Assembly: GCF_042432825.1 (NCBI RefSeq)
Contig: NZ_JBHLWN010000121.1
Span: forward strand, 45,840 to 109,839
Length of the DNA: 64,000 nt
Direction of reading: 5' to 3'
Source: Gordoniibacillus chartarius
GTDB taxonomy: Bacteria; Bacillota; Bacilli; Paenibacillales; NBRC-103111
Shown here: in pieces, positions 42,641-50,324 of the stretch
How the letters are laid out: each line of letters opens with the position of its first letter
Position numbering within the stretch: position 1 is the first letter of the stretch
Translations under genes and position numbers: made by a program
The notes under the pieces: model-generated
What the model was told of the DNA's origin: nothing
Databases searched by the model: none
Seen by the model: the letters and a program-made list of their open reading frames with translations, nothing else

Positions 42641-43513
42641 TTATTTTCGCTTTCCTTGCGCCGCCTGCCGATACCGCAAAGGCGTCGTCTTCGTCAGCTG
42701 CCGGAACACGCGCCCGAACTGCACCAGCGATCCGAAGCCGACGTGCTCGGCTACCGCGATCACTTTCTCGTTCGTCGTCTCCAGCAGCCGCTGCGCTTCG
42801 CGGACCCGCATCAGCTGCACGTATTCGATCAGGGAAAACCCGGTAATCTCCTTGAACATCCGGCTCAAATACGGACCGCTGATATCGAACTGCTCGGCAA
42901 GCTCGTCCAGCCTTACCGGCTCGGCATACCGCGCGTTTAAGTAACGAACGATGTCGGAAATTTTACCGTGCAGGGGAGAGACGTGCTCGGGAGCGGCTAC
43001 CCGATGCGTCCGGGCGAACCGGACGATGAACAGCAGCAGCTCGCCAAGCAGCCCGCGCAGCGCGAATTCGCGCCCGAGCCGGTCCTGCTCCGCTTCCCGT
43101 ATCATGCGTCCGAGCAGCTCCTCCGCTTCGCGGCGGCCGCCGGCATCAAGGCGCACGATGGGGGAGGGCAGCCCGTAAGCATCCAGCAAATACGGCGCCT
43201 CCTCGAGCATCCCGCCCAGGAACGCCCCGCTGAAATTCATCACGACCCGTTCGTGCCCCGGCTTGCCGTAATCCGACACGCTGTGCGCTTCCCGCTGCGG
43301 TATGAGCACAAGATCGCCTGGCAATACATGATAAGATCGATCCCGGACAAAATACAACCGCTGTCCCTCATACAAATAGTACAGCTCGAACATCTCGTGC
43401 ATATGCTGCGTCCGCTCGAACGGACCGGGACGGCGAATGTGCTGCAAATAAAACGGACCGTCTTCTTCACTGCCATACTCTATGGTTCGAGTCAATGGTG
43501 ATAGCGACATCAA
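42641..43513 (-). CDS. AraC-family regulator with cupin sensor domain
   Basis: A 290-aa regulator. The N-terminal cupin domain (HEMFELYYLYEGQRLYFVRD, PGDLVLIPQREAHSV) binds a small sugar-like effector. The C-terminal pair of helix-turn-helices includes RLDELAEQFDISGPYLSRMF and the signature VAEHVGFGSLVQFGRVFRQL. It is divergent from the tagaturonate epimerase gene and probably controls it in response to a galacturonate-pathway intermediate. Confidence 0.88.
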   Translation of the reverse strand: MMSLSPLTRTIEYGSEEDGPFYLQHIRRPGPFERTQHMHEMFELYYLYEGQRLYFVRDRSYHVLPGDLVLIPQREAHSVSDYGKPGHERVVMNFSGAFLGGMLEEAPYLLDAYGLPSPIVRLDAGGRREAEELLGRMIREAEQDRLGREFALRGLLGELLLFIVRFARTHRVAAPEHVSPLHGKISDIVRYLNARYAEPVRLDELAEQFDISGPYLSRMFKEITGFSLIEYVQLMRVREAQRLLETTNEKVIAVAEHVGFGSLVQFGRVFRQLTKTTPLRYRQAAQGKRK

Positions 43514-43665
43514 GCGGGCACCTCCGGTATGCGCAGATATGTCACTATTTTACCATGCGATCTTAAAATCTGAACAGTTTCTATGCGAAATCAGAAAAGA
43601 TGAAGAGAATTCGTCCATTATTTGCGCTACAATAAACGAAAACGTATTCAATAGGAGGATCTATC

Positions 43666-45162
43666 ATGACCACAGCAGCTGCATCCTTGATCCAGGCTCT
43701 GAGCACGAACAACATAGACAGCTTCACCGCACCGGATATCCGCGTTTACCCCGCATCTTTGTACGAGGGCGACGGCGTCAAGCTCCTTATGGTGCGTACG
43801 GCGGAAGGACGCCGGCTCGCGGCGGTAGGCTCCGGCGAGTTTTACGACAGCCTGCAGGGCGACAACGTAGACGGCGGCAAGCTGTGCCCGCTGACGCATG
43901 AGAACCGTCTCGTCCTGAACCGTTTCGTGCCTTACACGAAGCCGCAGGCGTTCGGTACGCAGATCGCTACAATGGGTCTTGGCGACCGTCTCGGACTCGC
44001 GTCCCCGGGCCACATTCAAACCGTGCGCGGACACAATATCCGCCCGATCCTGGCGCAGCAAAGCATTCGCGAGCTGAACCTGACCGGCCGCACTTACGAG
44101 GACGTCCTCGACGCAGCTTGCTTCGCGGCGTTCCAGGAAGGCTACAAGGACGGCTTCGGTGCGGACGGCGACCACCTGAAGAAGCATGAAGATATCGAGT
44201 ATGCGCTCCGCCTCGGCTTCACGATGCTGACGCTGGACTGCTCCGAATACATCGACAACACGATCGGAGGCTTGTCCGCAGCGGAGATCGAGCAGAAATA
44301 CGCTGAAGTGCCTGCGGACGTTCGTTCCCGTTACGAGTCCCGTTACTTGGAGAAGTCGGTTGCCGTCGGCGGCACAACGCTCACGATTTCCCGCGACGAG
44401 CTCGTGCGCGACGTACTGATTTACGCGTCTTCGATCGACTTCATGGAATCGATCTACCGCAAATATATCGCTGAGCTGAACGGCGCGGTCGATTTTGAAA
44501 TTTCGATCGACGAAACGGCCACGCCGACGTCGCCGGAAGCGCACTATATCGTGGCAAATGAGCTGAAAGAGCGCGGCGTGACGATTTTCTCGATGGCACC
44601 TCGTTTCTGCGGCGAGTTCCAGAAGGGGATCGACTACATCGGCGACATCGCCCAGTTCGAGAAGGAGCTGGCGGAGCACGCGGCGATTGCCGATCACTTC
44701 GGCTATAAGCTCAGCATTCACTCCGGCAGCGACAAGTTCAGCGTGTTCCCGCTGATCGGCAAGTACACGCAGGGCCGCTTCCATCTGAAGACCGCAGGCA
44801 CGAACTGGCTTGAAGCCGTGCGGGTTGTGGCGAAGACGAATGCGTCGCTGTACCGCCGGATGCACCAGTATGCGTTGGATCATTTTGAAGAGGCGACTGC
44901 ATACTACCATGTTACGACCGACCTGTCGAAGATCGCGCCGCTGGATTCGGTCAGCGATGCCGACCTGCCGAACTACATGAACGAAGACAACGCGCGCCAG
45001 CTGCTGCACATCACGTACGGTCTGCTGCTGCAAGCGAAGGATGAGAACGGCAATAAGGTATTCGCAGATGAGTTCTTCTCACTGCTGGCCGAGCAGGAAG
45101 ACGTTTATGCGGAAGGGCTGCGCCGCCACATCGGCAAGCACCTCGAACTGCTGGGCAAGTAA
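43666..45162 (+). CDS. uxaE: Tagaturonate epimerase UxaE
   Basis: A 498-aa protein matching the tagaturonate/fructuronate epimerase family, which links galacturonate and glucuronate catabolism. Recognisable segments are FGTQIATMGLGDRLGLASPG, GADGDHLKKHEDIEYAL, FEISIDETATPTSPEAHYIV and YKLSIHSGSDKFSVFPLIGK, with conserved Asp/Glu/His likely to bind a metal. The ATG follows AGGAGG. It has its own terminator and lies opposite an AraC regulator. No other uronate genes are in the window. Confidence 0.85.
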   Translation: MTTAAASLIQALSTNNIDSFTAPDIRVYPASLYEGDGVKLLMVRTAEGRRLAAVGSGEFYDSLQGDNVDGGKLCPLTHENRLVLNRFVPYTKPQAFGTQIATMGLGDRLGLASPGHIQTVRGHNIRPILAQQSIRELNLTGRTYEDVLDAACFAAFQEGYKDGFGADGDHLKKHEDIEYALRLGFTMLTLDCSEYIDNTIGGLSAAEIEQKYAEVPADVRSRYESRYLEKSVAVGGTTLTISRDELVRDVLIYASSIDFMESIYRKYIAELNGAVDFEISIDETATPTSPEAHYIVANELKERGVTIFSMAPRFCGEFQKGIDYIGDIAQFEKELAEHAAIADHFGYKLSIHSGSDKFSVFPLIGKYTQGRFHLKTAGTNWLEAVRVVAKTNASLYRRMHQYALDHFEEATAYYHVTTDLSKIAPLDSVSDADLPNYMNEDNARQLLHITYGLLLQAKDENGNKVFADEFFSLLAEQEDVYAEGLRRHIGKHLELLGK

Positions 45163-45167
45163 TAGAC

Positions 45168-45211
45168 AAGGGATCTCGAATCTCCTAAACGGAGGTCGGG
45201 ATCCCTTTTTT
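45168..45211 (+). terminator. Terminator after uxaE
   Basis: AAGGGATC...ATCTCC pairs with GGAGGT...GATCCCTT around a short loop and is followed by a six-T run. Confidence 0.88.
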
Positions 45212-45237
45212 GTAACCATAACAGGGCAGGAAGTATA

Positions 45238-45254
45238 AATTCGCATTGCGAATT
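45238..45254. repeat. 17-bp perfect palindrome
   Basis: AATTCGCATTGCGAATT is a perfect inverted repeat with a single central base, 27 bp after the uxaE terminator. It is not followed by a gene, and its role is unknown; a protein-binding site is possible. Confidence 0.5.
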
Positions 45255-45438
45255 AAGCTTTCTGATTGGCGATAACAACTTCCGCTTAACGCGGTCGCTC
45301 GTCTCCGAAAAGTGCTACGATAGGAGTTTTTCACGTGCCGAGTAATGGTATATGGGGGGATCGGATTGAGTTTCGCGGGTAATGGTCGCGTTGGGAGATT
45401 GGCCTTGACGGTAGGGGCGCCAGTGAGCTGTGCCGAGC

Positions 45439-45600
45439 GCGAGAAACTCGGCAATCATAGCGCCATGAAAGTCGCTTATGTAGAGGACAGAAAGCTGCAC
45501 GCTAGGCGGTTCTGGGAGAACGTTACGTACAACCGCCAACTAAGTGAGTTACTCCAAGCAGGATGCCGCCGTACCATTGTAATCCGCCGAGCAGTCTGCC
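45439..45600. repeat. Head-plus-tail element, head copy 1
   Basis: This 162-bp block is about 91% identical, without gaps (about 15 mismatches by eye), to 47246-47407. The most conserved part is the last 70 bp. It contains an inverted repeat GGCGGTT...AACCGCC (both copies) and begins near ATAGCGCC...AAAGTCGCTTA, a module also seen in the interspersed repeats. It runs directly into a 12-bp tandem array. A short minus-strand frame (TTG GCG GTT ...) is shared by both copies, but its end is not conserved. Confidence 0.85.
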
Positions 45601-45715
45601 GATCAACCCGCCAACAGTCCATCAAGCAATGCATCAAGCAATGCATCAAGCTATACCTCAAGCAATACCTCAAGCAATACCTCAAACTATACCTCAAGCA
45701 ATACATTAAACGATT
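45601..45715. repeat. Tail of copy 1: 12-bp minisatellite
   Basis: After a short transition (to about 45619) there are seven to eight 12-bp units of the form CATCAAGCAATG / CCTCAAGCAATA, ending at CATTAAACGA. The array starts at the same point relative to the head as the much longer C/A-rich array of copy 2, but the unit sequence differs. Confidence 0.85.
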
Positions 45716-45802
45716 GTCTCTATGGGGAAATTGTTCTTACGATTTGGGCGTCGGTGAGCTTTTTGTTAAAGGGTGGGAGCAGGGGGCCGCGGGCTTTGCG
45801 AG

Positions 45803-45895
45803 GAAGTTAGCGGACTTTCGCGGCGTTATTTAAATGAAATTTGCAGCTTCGTTGGAAATAGTGGATTTTGAGGGCGTTATTGAGGGAGAAAATTG
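45803..45895. repeat. Interspersed repeat, copy C
   Basis: It contains TTAGCGGACTTTCGCGGCGT, TATTT, then ATAGTGGATTTTGAGGGCGT and TATT, about 45 bp apart. These are the reverse-sense modules seen in copies A and B. It lies between the copy 1 tail and the IS3 element. Confidence 0.55.
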
Positions 45896-46018
45896 TGAAA
45901 AAGCCTCATTATTACCCGGTGGCTTGGAATTAAGGCCTTCACTGCTGGTAGTATTCATAGTGGACAACCGTTAAGTGACCCCTAATAATGAACTTAACGA
46001 AGAAAGAGGTGTCCGCTA

Positions 46019-46315
46019 ATGGGAGAGCAACGTCAGCGCTACAATGAAGAATTTAAGAAGCAAGCTGTGAAATATGTTCAGGAACAAACGAAGACGCTGC
46101 CGGAGATCGCCGTGGAAATGAATATTCCAGCAGGAACCCTGAAGAATTGGATGACGAAGTATCGCTCCTTTGAAAATGAGCCCCTAGCCAGCCCTGATAA
46201 ACTCCGTCAGACAGAGGAACTTCTCAAGGCTGCTGAACTGAGAAACCGGGATTTGGAAGAGGAGATCGCCATCCTAAAAAAGGCCATGCACATCTTCAGC
46301 AAAGAAAGGAACTGA
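46019..46315 (+). CDS. IS3-family transposase OrfA
   Basis: A 98-aa protein with an N-terminal helix-turn-helix (RYNEEFKKQAVKYVQEQTKT, IPAGTLKNWMTKYRSF) and a C-terminal leucine-zipper-like helix (LLKAAELRNRDLEEEIAILK). It binds the terminal repeats. Its last codons contain AAAGAAAGG (46302-46310), an A-rich stretch suitable for -1 slippage onto orfB. The RBS is GAAAGAGG upstream. Confidence 0.9.
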   Translation: MGEQRQRYNEEFKKQAVKYVQEQTKTLPEIAVEMNIPAGTLKNWMTKYRSFENEPLASPDKLRQTEELLKAAELRNRDLEEEIAILKKAMHIFSKERN

Positions 46316-46353
46316 GGTTCCAATTCATTGAAGATCATCGCTCCGAGTTTCGA

Positions 46354-47181
46354 ATGGAGAAGATGTGCAAAGTGCTTCAGGTGTCCAGGAGCGGCTATTA
46401 CAAGTGGCAACAGTCTGTGCCTTGTGAGAGGGAACGGCGTAAGGCAAAGGTGCTGGAACGGATTGCATACTATTTCCATGATTCGGAAAAGCGGTACGGC
46501 AGTCCGAAAATTACTCACTTGTTACGGAAAGAGGGCTTTCAGATCGCGGAACGTACAGTTGGAATTTACATGAACAAGCTGGGCCTGCGTTCCTGCGTCT
46601 CCCGCAAGTTTAAAGTGCAGACGACGGATTCCAGCCATGACCTGCCCATTGCACCAAATGTGCTGGACCAGAAGTTTGAGGTAGCCGAACCCGGGAAGGT
46701 ATGGGTAGCGGATATTACCTATATTCCCTGCAGAGAAGGCCGACTGTACCTTGCGTCTGTCATGGACCTATGCACTCGAGAGATTGTAGGTTGGCGCCTT
46801 AAAGACAGAATGACCACAGATTTAGTGCTAGAGGCTCTAGAAGCCGCGTACGATGCTAAAAAGCCGGGCAAAGGACTGATCCACCATTCTGACCGAGGTT
46901 CGCAGTATGCGTCCAAAGAGTACCGAGACAAGTTAGCTTTATTCTTCATGAAAGCGAGCATGAGTCGCAAAGGAAACTGTTACGACAATGCTTGTATCGA
47001 GTCGTTTCACAGTGTTTTGAAGAAGGAGCTCATCTACTGTACAAGGTTTAAGACTAAACAGCAGGCTTACGAATCCATTTTTAAGTACATTGAATTCTTC
47101 TACAACCGTAAACGAATTCACAGTGCAATCGGCTATCTAGCGCCGGTTCATTTTGCTGAACTATTAAAGAAGGCTGCTTAG
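46354..47181 (+). CDS. IS3-family transposase OrfB (DDE integrase domain)
   Basis: A 275-aa catalytic subunit. The N-terminal part has VSRSGYYKWQQS. An rve-type core has the DDE triad in WVADITYIPCREGRLYLASV, HHSDRGSQYAS and NACIESFHSVLKKE. The frame is open upstream of the ATG, back across the orfA stop (reading KELRFQFIEDHRSEFR), so the active product is probably an OrfAB fusion made by -1 frameshifting. The ATG at 46354 would give OrfB alone. Confidence 0.92.
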   Translation: MEKMCKVLQVSRSGYYKWQQSVPCERERRKAKVLERIAYYFHDSEKRYGSPKITHLLRKEGFQIAERTVGIYMNKLGLRSCVSRKFKVQTTDSSHDLPIAPNVLDQKFEVAEPGKVWVADITYIPCREGRLYLASVMDLCTREIVGWRLKDRMTTDLVLEALEAAYDAKKPGKGLIHHSDRGSQYASKEYRDKLALFFMKASMSRKGNCYDNACIESFHSVLKKELIYCTRFKTKQQAYESIFKYIEFFYNRKRIHSAIGYLAPVHFAELLKKAA

Positions 47182-47245
47182 GATTTCACTTAACAGTTGT
47201 CTACTTTGTTGACAGAAGTCCACATGATCCGCTATTTGTTGTAAA

Positions 47246-47407
47246 GCGAGAAAATCGGTAATCATAGCGCCTTGAAAGTCGCTTATGTGAAGGACAGGAG
47301 GCAGCATGCTAGGCGGTTCTGGGAGAATGGTTCGTACAACCGCCAACTAAATGAGTTACTCCAAGCAGGATGCCGCCGTACCATTGTAATCCGCCGAGCA
47401 ATCCGCC
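47246..47407. repeat. Head-plus-tail element, head copy 2
   Basis: This is the second 162-bp head, colinear with 45439-45600. The segment from ACAACCGCCAACTAA to CCGCCGAGCA differs at one base in about 64. It carries the same GGCGGTT/AACCGCC stem. Unlike copy 1 it is preceded by GATCCGCTATTTGTTG, another module of the interspersed repeat family. It leads straight into the long C/A-rich tail. Confidence 0.85.
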
Positions 47408-47990
47408 TGCAGTGCATCAACTAACCCTTAACCAACGTGTCAAAAATCCGCCCACCAACTCGCTAACCAATCCATCAACTAGCGTGCCAACAATCCATCA
47501 AACTGTCCGCCAACCAGCCCGCCACTCAACCAGCAACCTGCCAACCAACCCATCAACCAACCATCAACCAACCATCAACCAACCCAACAACCAACCCAAC
47601 AACCAAGCATCAACCAAGCATCAACCAAGCATCAACCAAGCATCAACCAAGCATCAACCAAGCATCAACCAAGCATCAACCAAGCATCAACCAAGCATCA
47701 ACCAACCAACAACCAACCAACAACCAACCCAACAACCAAGCATCAACCAACCAACAACCAACCCAACAACCAAGCATCGACCAAGCATCAACCAAGCATC
47801 AACCAACCCAACAACCAACCCAACAACCAACCCAACAACCAACCCAACAACCAACCCAACAACCAAGCATCAACCAAGCATCAACCAAGCATCAACCAAC
47901 CATCAACCAACCATCAACCAACCATCAACCATCCATCAACCAACCAACTACCACCAACCTGCCGCGGAACCCACTACCTACCCCGCTACT
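47408..47990. repeat. Tail of copy 2: C/A-rich composite minisatellite
   Basis: About 580 bp almost free of G and poor in T on the plus strand. It contains nine perfect consecutive copies of AAGCATCAACC (47605-47703) and five of AACCCAACAACC (47805-47864), with related CAACCAAC and CATCAACCAAC units between and a diverged leading part to about 47550. All three plus-strand frames are open for long stretches because stop triplets cannot form in such sequence, so coding is not supported. Copy number is likely to vary between strains. Confidence 0.9.
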
Positions 47991-48013
47991 CAACCCGATA
48001 AAGCCCTGGCCGG

Positions 48014-48083
48014 ACTTTCGCAACTCTCCTTAAAATTCAACGCCCCGCACTTTCGCAACTCTCCTTAAAATTCAACGCCCCGC
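48014..48083. repeat. 35-bp tandem duplication at the GNAT gene end
   Basis: A 35-bp unit (48014-48048) is repeated exactly at 48049-48083, and a third partial unit begins after it. The second copy contains the last codons and stop of the minus-strand GNAT gene, so the gene's 3' end was duplicated at the border with the minisatellite. Confidence 0.88.
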
Positions 48084-48652
48084 ACCTTCGCATACACCCG
48101 CGTGTTCCGCAGCCCGGACAAGTCGGCGTTCCAAGCGTCCTGACGCAGCGTACCCTCGAGGGTATAGCCGAGCCGTTCGGCGACGCGGATGCTGCGCAAG
48201 TTGCCGTTGTCGATGCGGATCTCGATCCGGTTTGCTCCAAGCTGTTCGATCGCGAGCCGCTCTAAGCCGCGCGCAGCTTCGATGGCATAGCCCATGCCGG
48301 AATACGGGCTGCGCAGCCAGTAGCCGATCTCGAACTTGCCGGCGCTCCAGTCGATCCGGTGCAATCCGCCGCACCAGACGAGCTGGCCCGTCTCCCGCAA
48401 AAAGCCGTGAAAGCGCAGGTCCGTTCGTTCCTTGAAGGCGATATGGCTTTCCCGAATGATCTGTTCGGTTTCCTCCGCCGACTGCTCGCGGTTTGCCCAG
48501 ATCATCCACGGCCGCAGCTCGGCGAGGCTCTCCTGCATTGCTTCATAGACCGCCGCACCGTCACCCGGCAGCGGCAAGCGAAGCGTCAGCCGTTCGGTGT
48601 CGAACTGCTCGTCGAACGGGATCTCAATAGGGCGGGAGCCAAACGGGTACAT
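48065..48652 (-). CDS. GNAT-family N-acetyltransferase (RimJ/RimL-like)
   Basis: A 195-aa acetyltransferase. FDTERLTLRLPLPGDGAAVY opens the fold. The acetyl-CoA region is EIGYWLRSPYSGMGYAIEAA, and NRIEIRIDNGNLRSIRVAER closes it. This subgroup acetylates the N-terminus of ribosomal proteins or small amines; the substrate is unknown. Its 3' end lies in the 35-bp tandem duplication, but the stop codon is retained. Confidence 0.87.
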   Translation of the reverse strand: MYPFGSRPIEIPFDEQFDTERLTLRLPLPGDGAAVYEAMQESLAELRPWMIWANREQSAEETEQIIRESHIAFKERTDLRFHGFLRETGQLVWCGGLHRIDWSAGKFEIGYWLRSPYSGMGYAIEAARGLERLAIEQLGANRIEIRIDNGNLRSIRVAERLGYTLEGTLRQDAWNADLSGLRNTRVYAKVRGVEF

Positions 48653-48771
48653 GGTGCGCCTCCTCTTTGGTAGTCATTTTCCACCATAGTACCACATTCC
48701 CCGGAGAAGATGGATACAATCGGCCGCTCCGGCAAAAACTAAGCAGCAGTCCAAGAAGGAGGAGAGCGCAT

Positions 48772-49137
48772 ATGACGGAGCCTACGCAATTCCGGCCCTA
48801 TGAAGCCGAGACGAACGATCAGGATTGGAAGCGGGAGTACCGTATCGTAAGCAGTGAAACCGAAACGGGGACGGTTGAACTGCAAACGGCAAGCGAAGCT
48901 CCCGCAGACCAGCTGGAGGAAGCTTGGCGTACGGCGGCGCCGGAAAGCGCCGAGGATGCCCGGGAGCTGGCGAGCATGAGCGAGCAGGAGCTTGATGCCG
49001 AGCTGACGGAAGGGATCGGGACGGTCAACCGCTGGATTCAGGAGCATGCGGCGCAGGCGGAATTTTCGAATGAGCTGTTTCCCGATCTGGTGGATATCGA
49101 CGAGGCCCGCCACGTCATTGACGGCGACGCGGAATGA
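48772..49137 (+). CDS. Acidic protein of unknown function
   Basis: A 121-aa, strongly acidic soluble protein beginning MTEPTQFRPYEAETND. It has no signal peptide, membrane segment or motif that I recognise. The middle is rich in Glu and Ala (helical). The strong RBS AAGGAGGAGAGC before the ATG at 48772 supports it as a real gene. An upstream-extended frame from 48667 lacks support. Neighbours (GNAT opposite, DUF3995 convergent) give no clue. Confidence 0.7.
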   Translation: MTEPTQFRPYEAETNDQDWKREYRIVSSETETGTVELQTASEAPADQLEEAWRTAAPESAEDARELASMSEQELDAELTEGIGTVNRWIQEHAAQAEFSNELFPDLVDIDEARHVIDGDAE

Positions 49138-49146
49138 GCGGAGGCG

Positions 49147-49572
49147 TTACGCTCGCGCGACTGCCATCCAGAGCACAGCCGCCCCGAGCAGCAGGCAGAG
49201 CGGTGAGTACAGCACCGTGTCCATTCGGGCGAAGGCTGTGCCTTTTTTTGTTTTGAACAGGCCGAGGTAGCGAAATTCACCGATCCCGCGCAGGATGAAA
49301 ATAACGCCGAGCGCCCAGCCGCCCCATACGAGCATCCCCGGAGGAAACAGGACGGCGAAGAGACCGCCCAGCTCCAGCGTAAACCATGCGGCGGCCGCAA
49401 GCAGGAGCGCTACGGCTGCGACCTCGAAAGGGCGCGGCGTAAAGAGCGGACGGCCTTCCGTCGTCGGCAATGCCGCCCGGCCGCCCCACGTTCCGCCAAA
49501 GCACCAGTACACATGCAGGCCGCTGACCGCGGCCAAGACAAAGCTGACGAAGAGCGAACATACGATGATCAT
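49147..49572 (-). CDS. DUF3995 membrane protein
   Basis: A 141-aa protein with four membrane segments (FVSFVLAAVSGLHVYWCFGG, VAAVALLLAAAAWFTLELG, GMLVWGGWALGVIFILRG and YSPLCLLLGAAVLWMAVA). The spacing and the GLHVYWCFGGTWG start fit DUF3995. Function is unknown. It lies 15 nt after the TetR gene on the same strand, so it is the likely regulated target. Confidence 0.82.
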   Translation of the reverse strand: MIIVCSLFVSFVLAAVSGLHVYWCFGGTWGGRAALPTTEGRPLFTPRPFEVAAVALLLAAAAWFTLELGGLFAVLFPPGMLVWGGWALGVIFILRGIGEFRYLGLFKTKKGTAFARMDTVLYSPLCLLLGAAVLWMAVARA

Positions 49573-49587
49573 GACGAGTCCTCCTCC

Positions 49588-50145
49588 TTACGATTGCAGG
49601 CAAGCCTGCCAAACCATCCGGGCGTGGCGCTGCGCATCCTCCGCCGAGACCGCGGTGTGCTTATGCCGTTCATACCAGCCCAAGTAATAGTGGTAGACGA
49701 TCCATGACTTTTCCGCGGCTGCATGCTCCGTCTGTCCTTTGCGCTGCAGCAATTCCGAGACGAACGCAATCCGTCTGGCCTCAACCTCTTCCAGCGCCGC
49801 CGCGTATTGCGGCTCGCTATGCGCCAGCCGGCGCAGGTGAAACAGAAAGTCGCCGTTTCCTGTAGAGGCGAACATGCGGGTAAGCAGCGCGAGGAGCTGC
49901 TCGTCGGGTGTGCCCGAATGAGCGGTGGTATCGGAGATAAGCCGATGGGTAGCCCGTTCGGTCCATTCCTGGACAATGCCGGCTACGAAGGAGCTCCGAT
50001 TCTCAAAATACCAATAGAAGCTGCTTTTGGAGCATTGAAGCGACGCCGCCATTTTCTCGATGACGAGCGCATCCATGCCGCCTTCGGCAAAAGCCCGCAA
50101 TCCTACTTCGATCCATTGAGAAGCGGTAACGATAATTTTGGGCAT
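49588..50145 (-). CDS. TetR-family transcriptional repressor
   Basis: A 185-aa regulator with the TetR helix-turn-helix (VTASQWIEVGLRAFAEGGMD, AASLQCSKSSFYWYFENRSS) and a divergent ligand-binding C-terminal domain. It is first in a two-gene unit with the DUF3995 gene. Two similar palindromic sites upstream, one inside its promoter spacer, suggest autorepression released by an unknown ligand. Confidence 0.88.
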   Translation of the reverse strand: MPKIIVTASQWIEVGLRAFAEGGMDALVIEKMAASLQCSKSSFYWYFENRSSFVAGIVQEWTERATHRLISDTTAHSGTPDEQLLALLTRMFASTGNGDFLFHLRRLAHSEPQYAAALEEVEARRIAFVSELLQRKGQTEHAAAEKSWIVYHYYLGWYERHKHTAVSAEDAQRHARMVWQACLQS

Positions 50146-50160
50146 GGGAGCGCGTCCTTT

Positions 50161-50174
50161 CTGTACGTTAACGT
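50161..50174. promoter_or_regulatory. TetR operator-like site A
   Basis: CTGTACGTTAACGT, containing the perfect palindrome ACGTTAACGT (50165-50174), lies 16 bp upstream of the TetR start. It shares CTGTACG and CGT with site B. Confidence 0.5.
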
Positions 50175-50211
50175 CTAGATGGTTTTATTTTATATCTTCA
50201 ATGTGGCCATT

Positions 50212-50240
50212 GTATATATCTGTACGGTACCGTTCACAAA
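50212..50240 (-). promoter_or_regulatory. TetR promoter with operator-like site B in the spacer
   Basis: On the minus strand TTGTGA (50240-50235) and TATACA (50217-50212) are 17 bp apart. The spacer contains ACGGTACCGT (50224-50233), a perfect palindrome inside CTGTACGGTACCGT on the plus strand (50220-50233). A repressor bound here would block RNA polymerase. Site A is 59 bp away. Confidence 0.55.
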
Positions 50241-50324
50241 AACAACAAAAAGCCTCCCATCCGCCGGATTTGAACTCCTGGACGGTGAGAGGCTTGCCGT
50301 GCAAGCATGGAATCGGATTGCAGC

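Larger units (their letters stand above)
45961..47203 (+). mobile_element. IS3-family insertion sequence (about 1.24 kb)
   Basis: Left end TGGACAACCGTTAAGTGA (45961-45978) and right end, read inward, TAGACAACTGTTAAGTGA (47203-47186) form imperfect terminal inverted repeats with 16 of 18 matches. Between them lie orfA and orfB in the usual IS3 order, with orfB in the -1 frame. Both frames are intact, so the element may be active. No target-site duplication is evident in the bases just outside the repeats. Confidence 0.88.

Noticed and set aside
43648..45033. 461-aa minus-strand open frame opposite uxaE
   Set aside because: It is antisense to a well-supported gene and shows no domain.
45315..45539. 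Minus-strand small protein shared by the two heads
   Set aside because: The TTG start and first 30 or so codons align between copies, but many differences change amino acids and the 3' ends diverge. Coding is not supported.
47605..47703. CRISPR array
   Set aside because: The 11-bp units are contiguous and perfect, with no unique spacers and no cas genes nearby.
47370..48068. 232-aa plus-strand open frame rich in Thr, Asn, Gln, Pro and His
   Set aside because: It lies in the C/A-rich minisatellite, where stop triplets cannot form and all three frames stay open. It has no ribosome site or domain.
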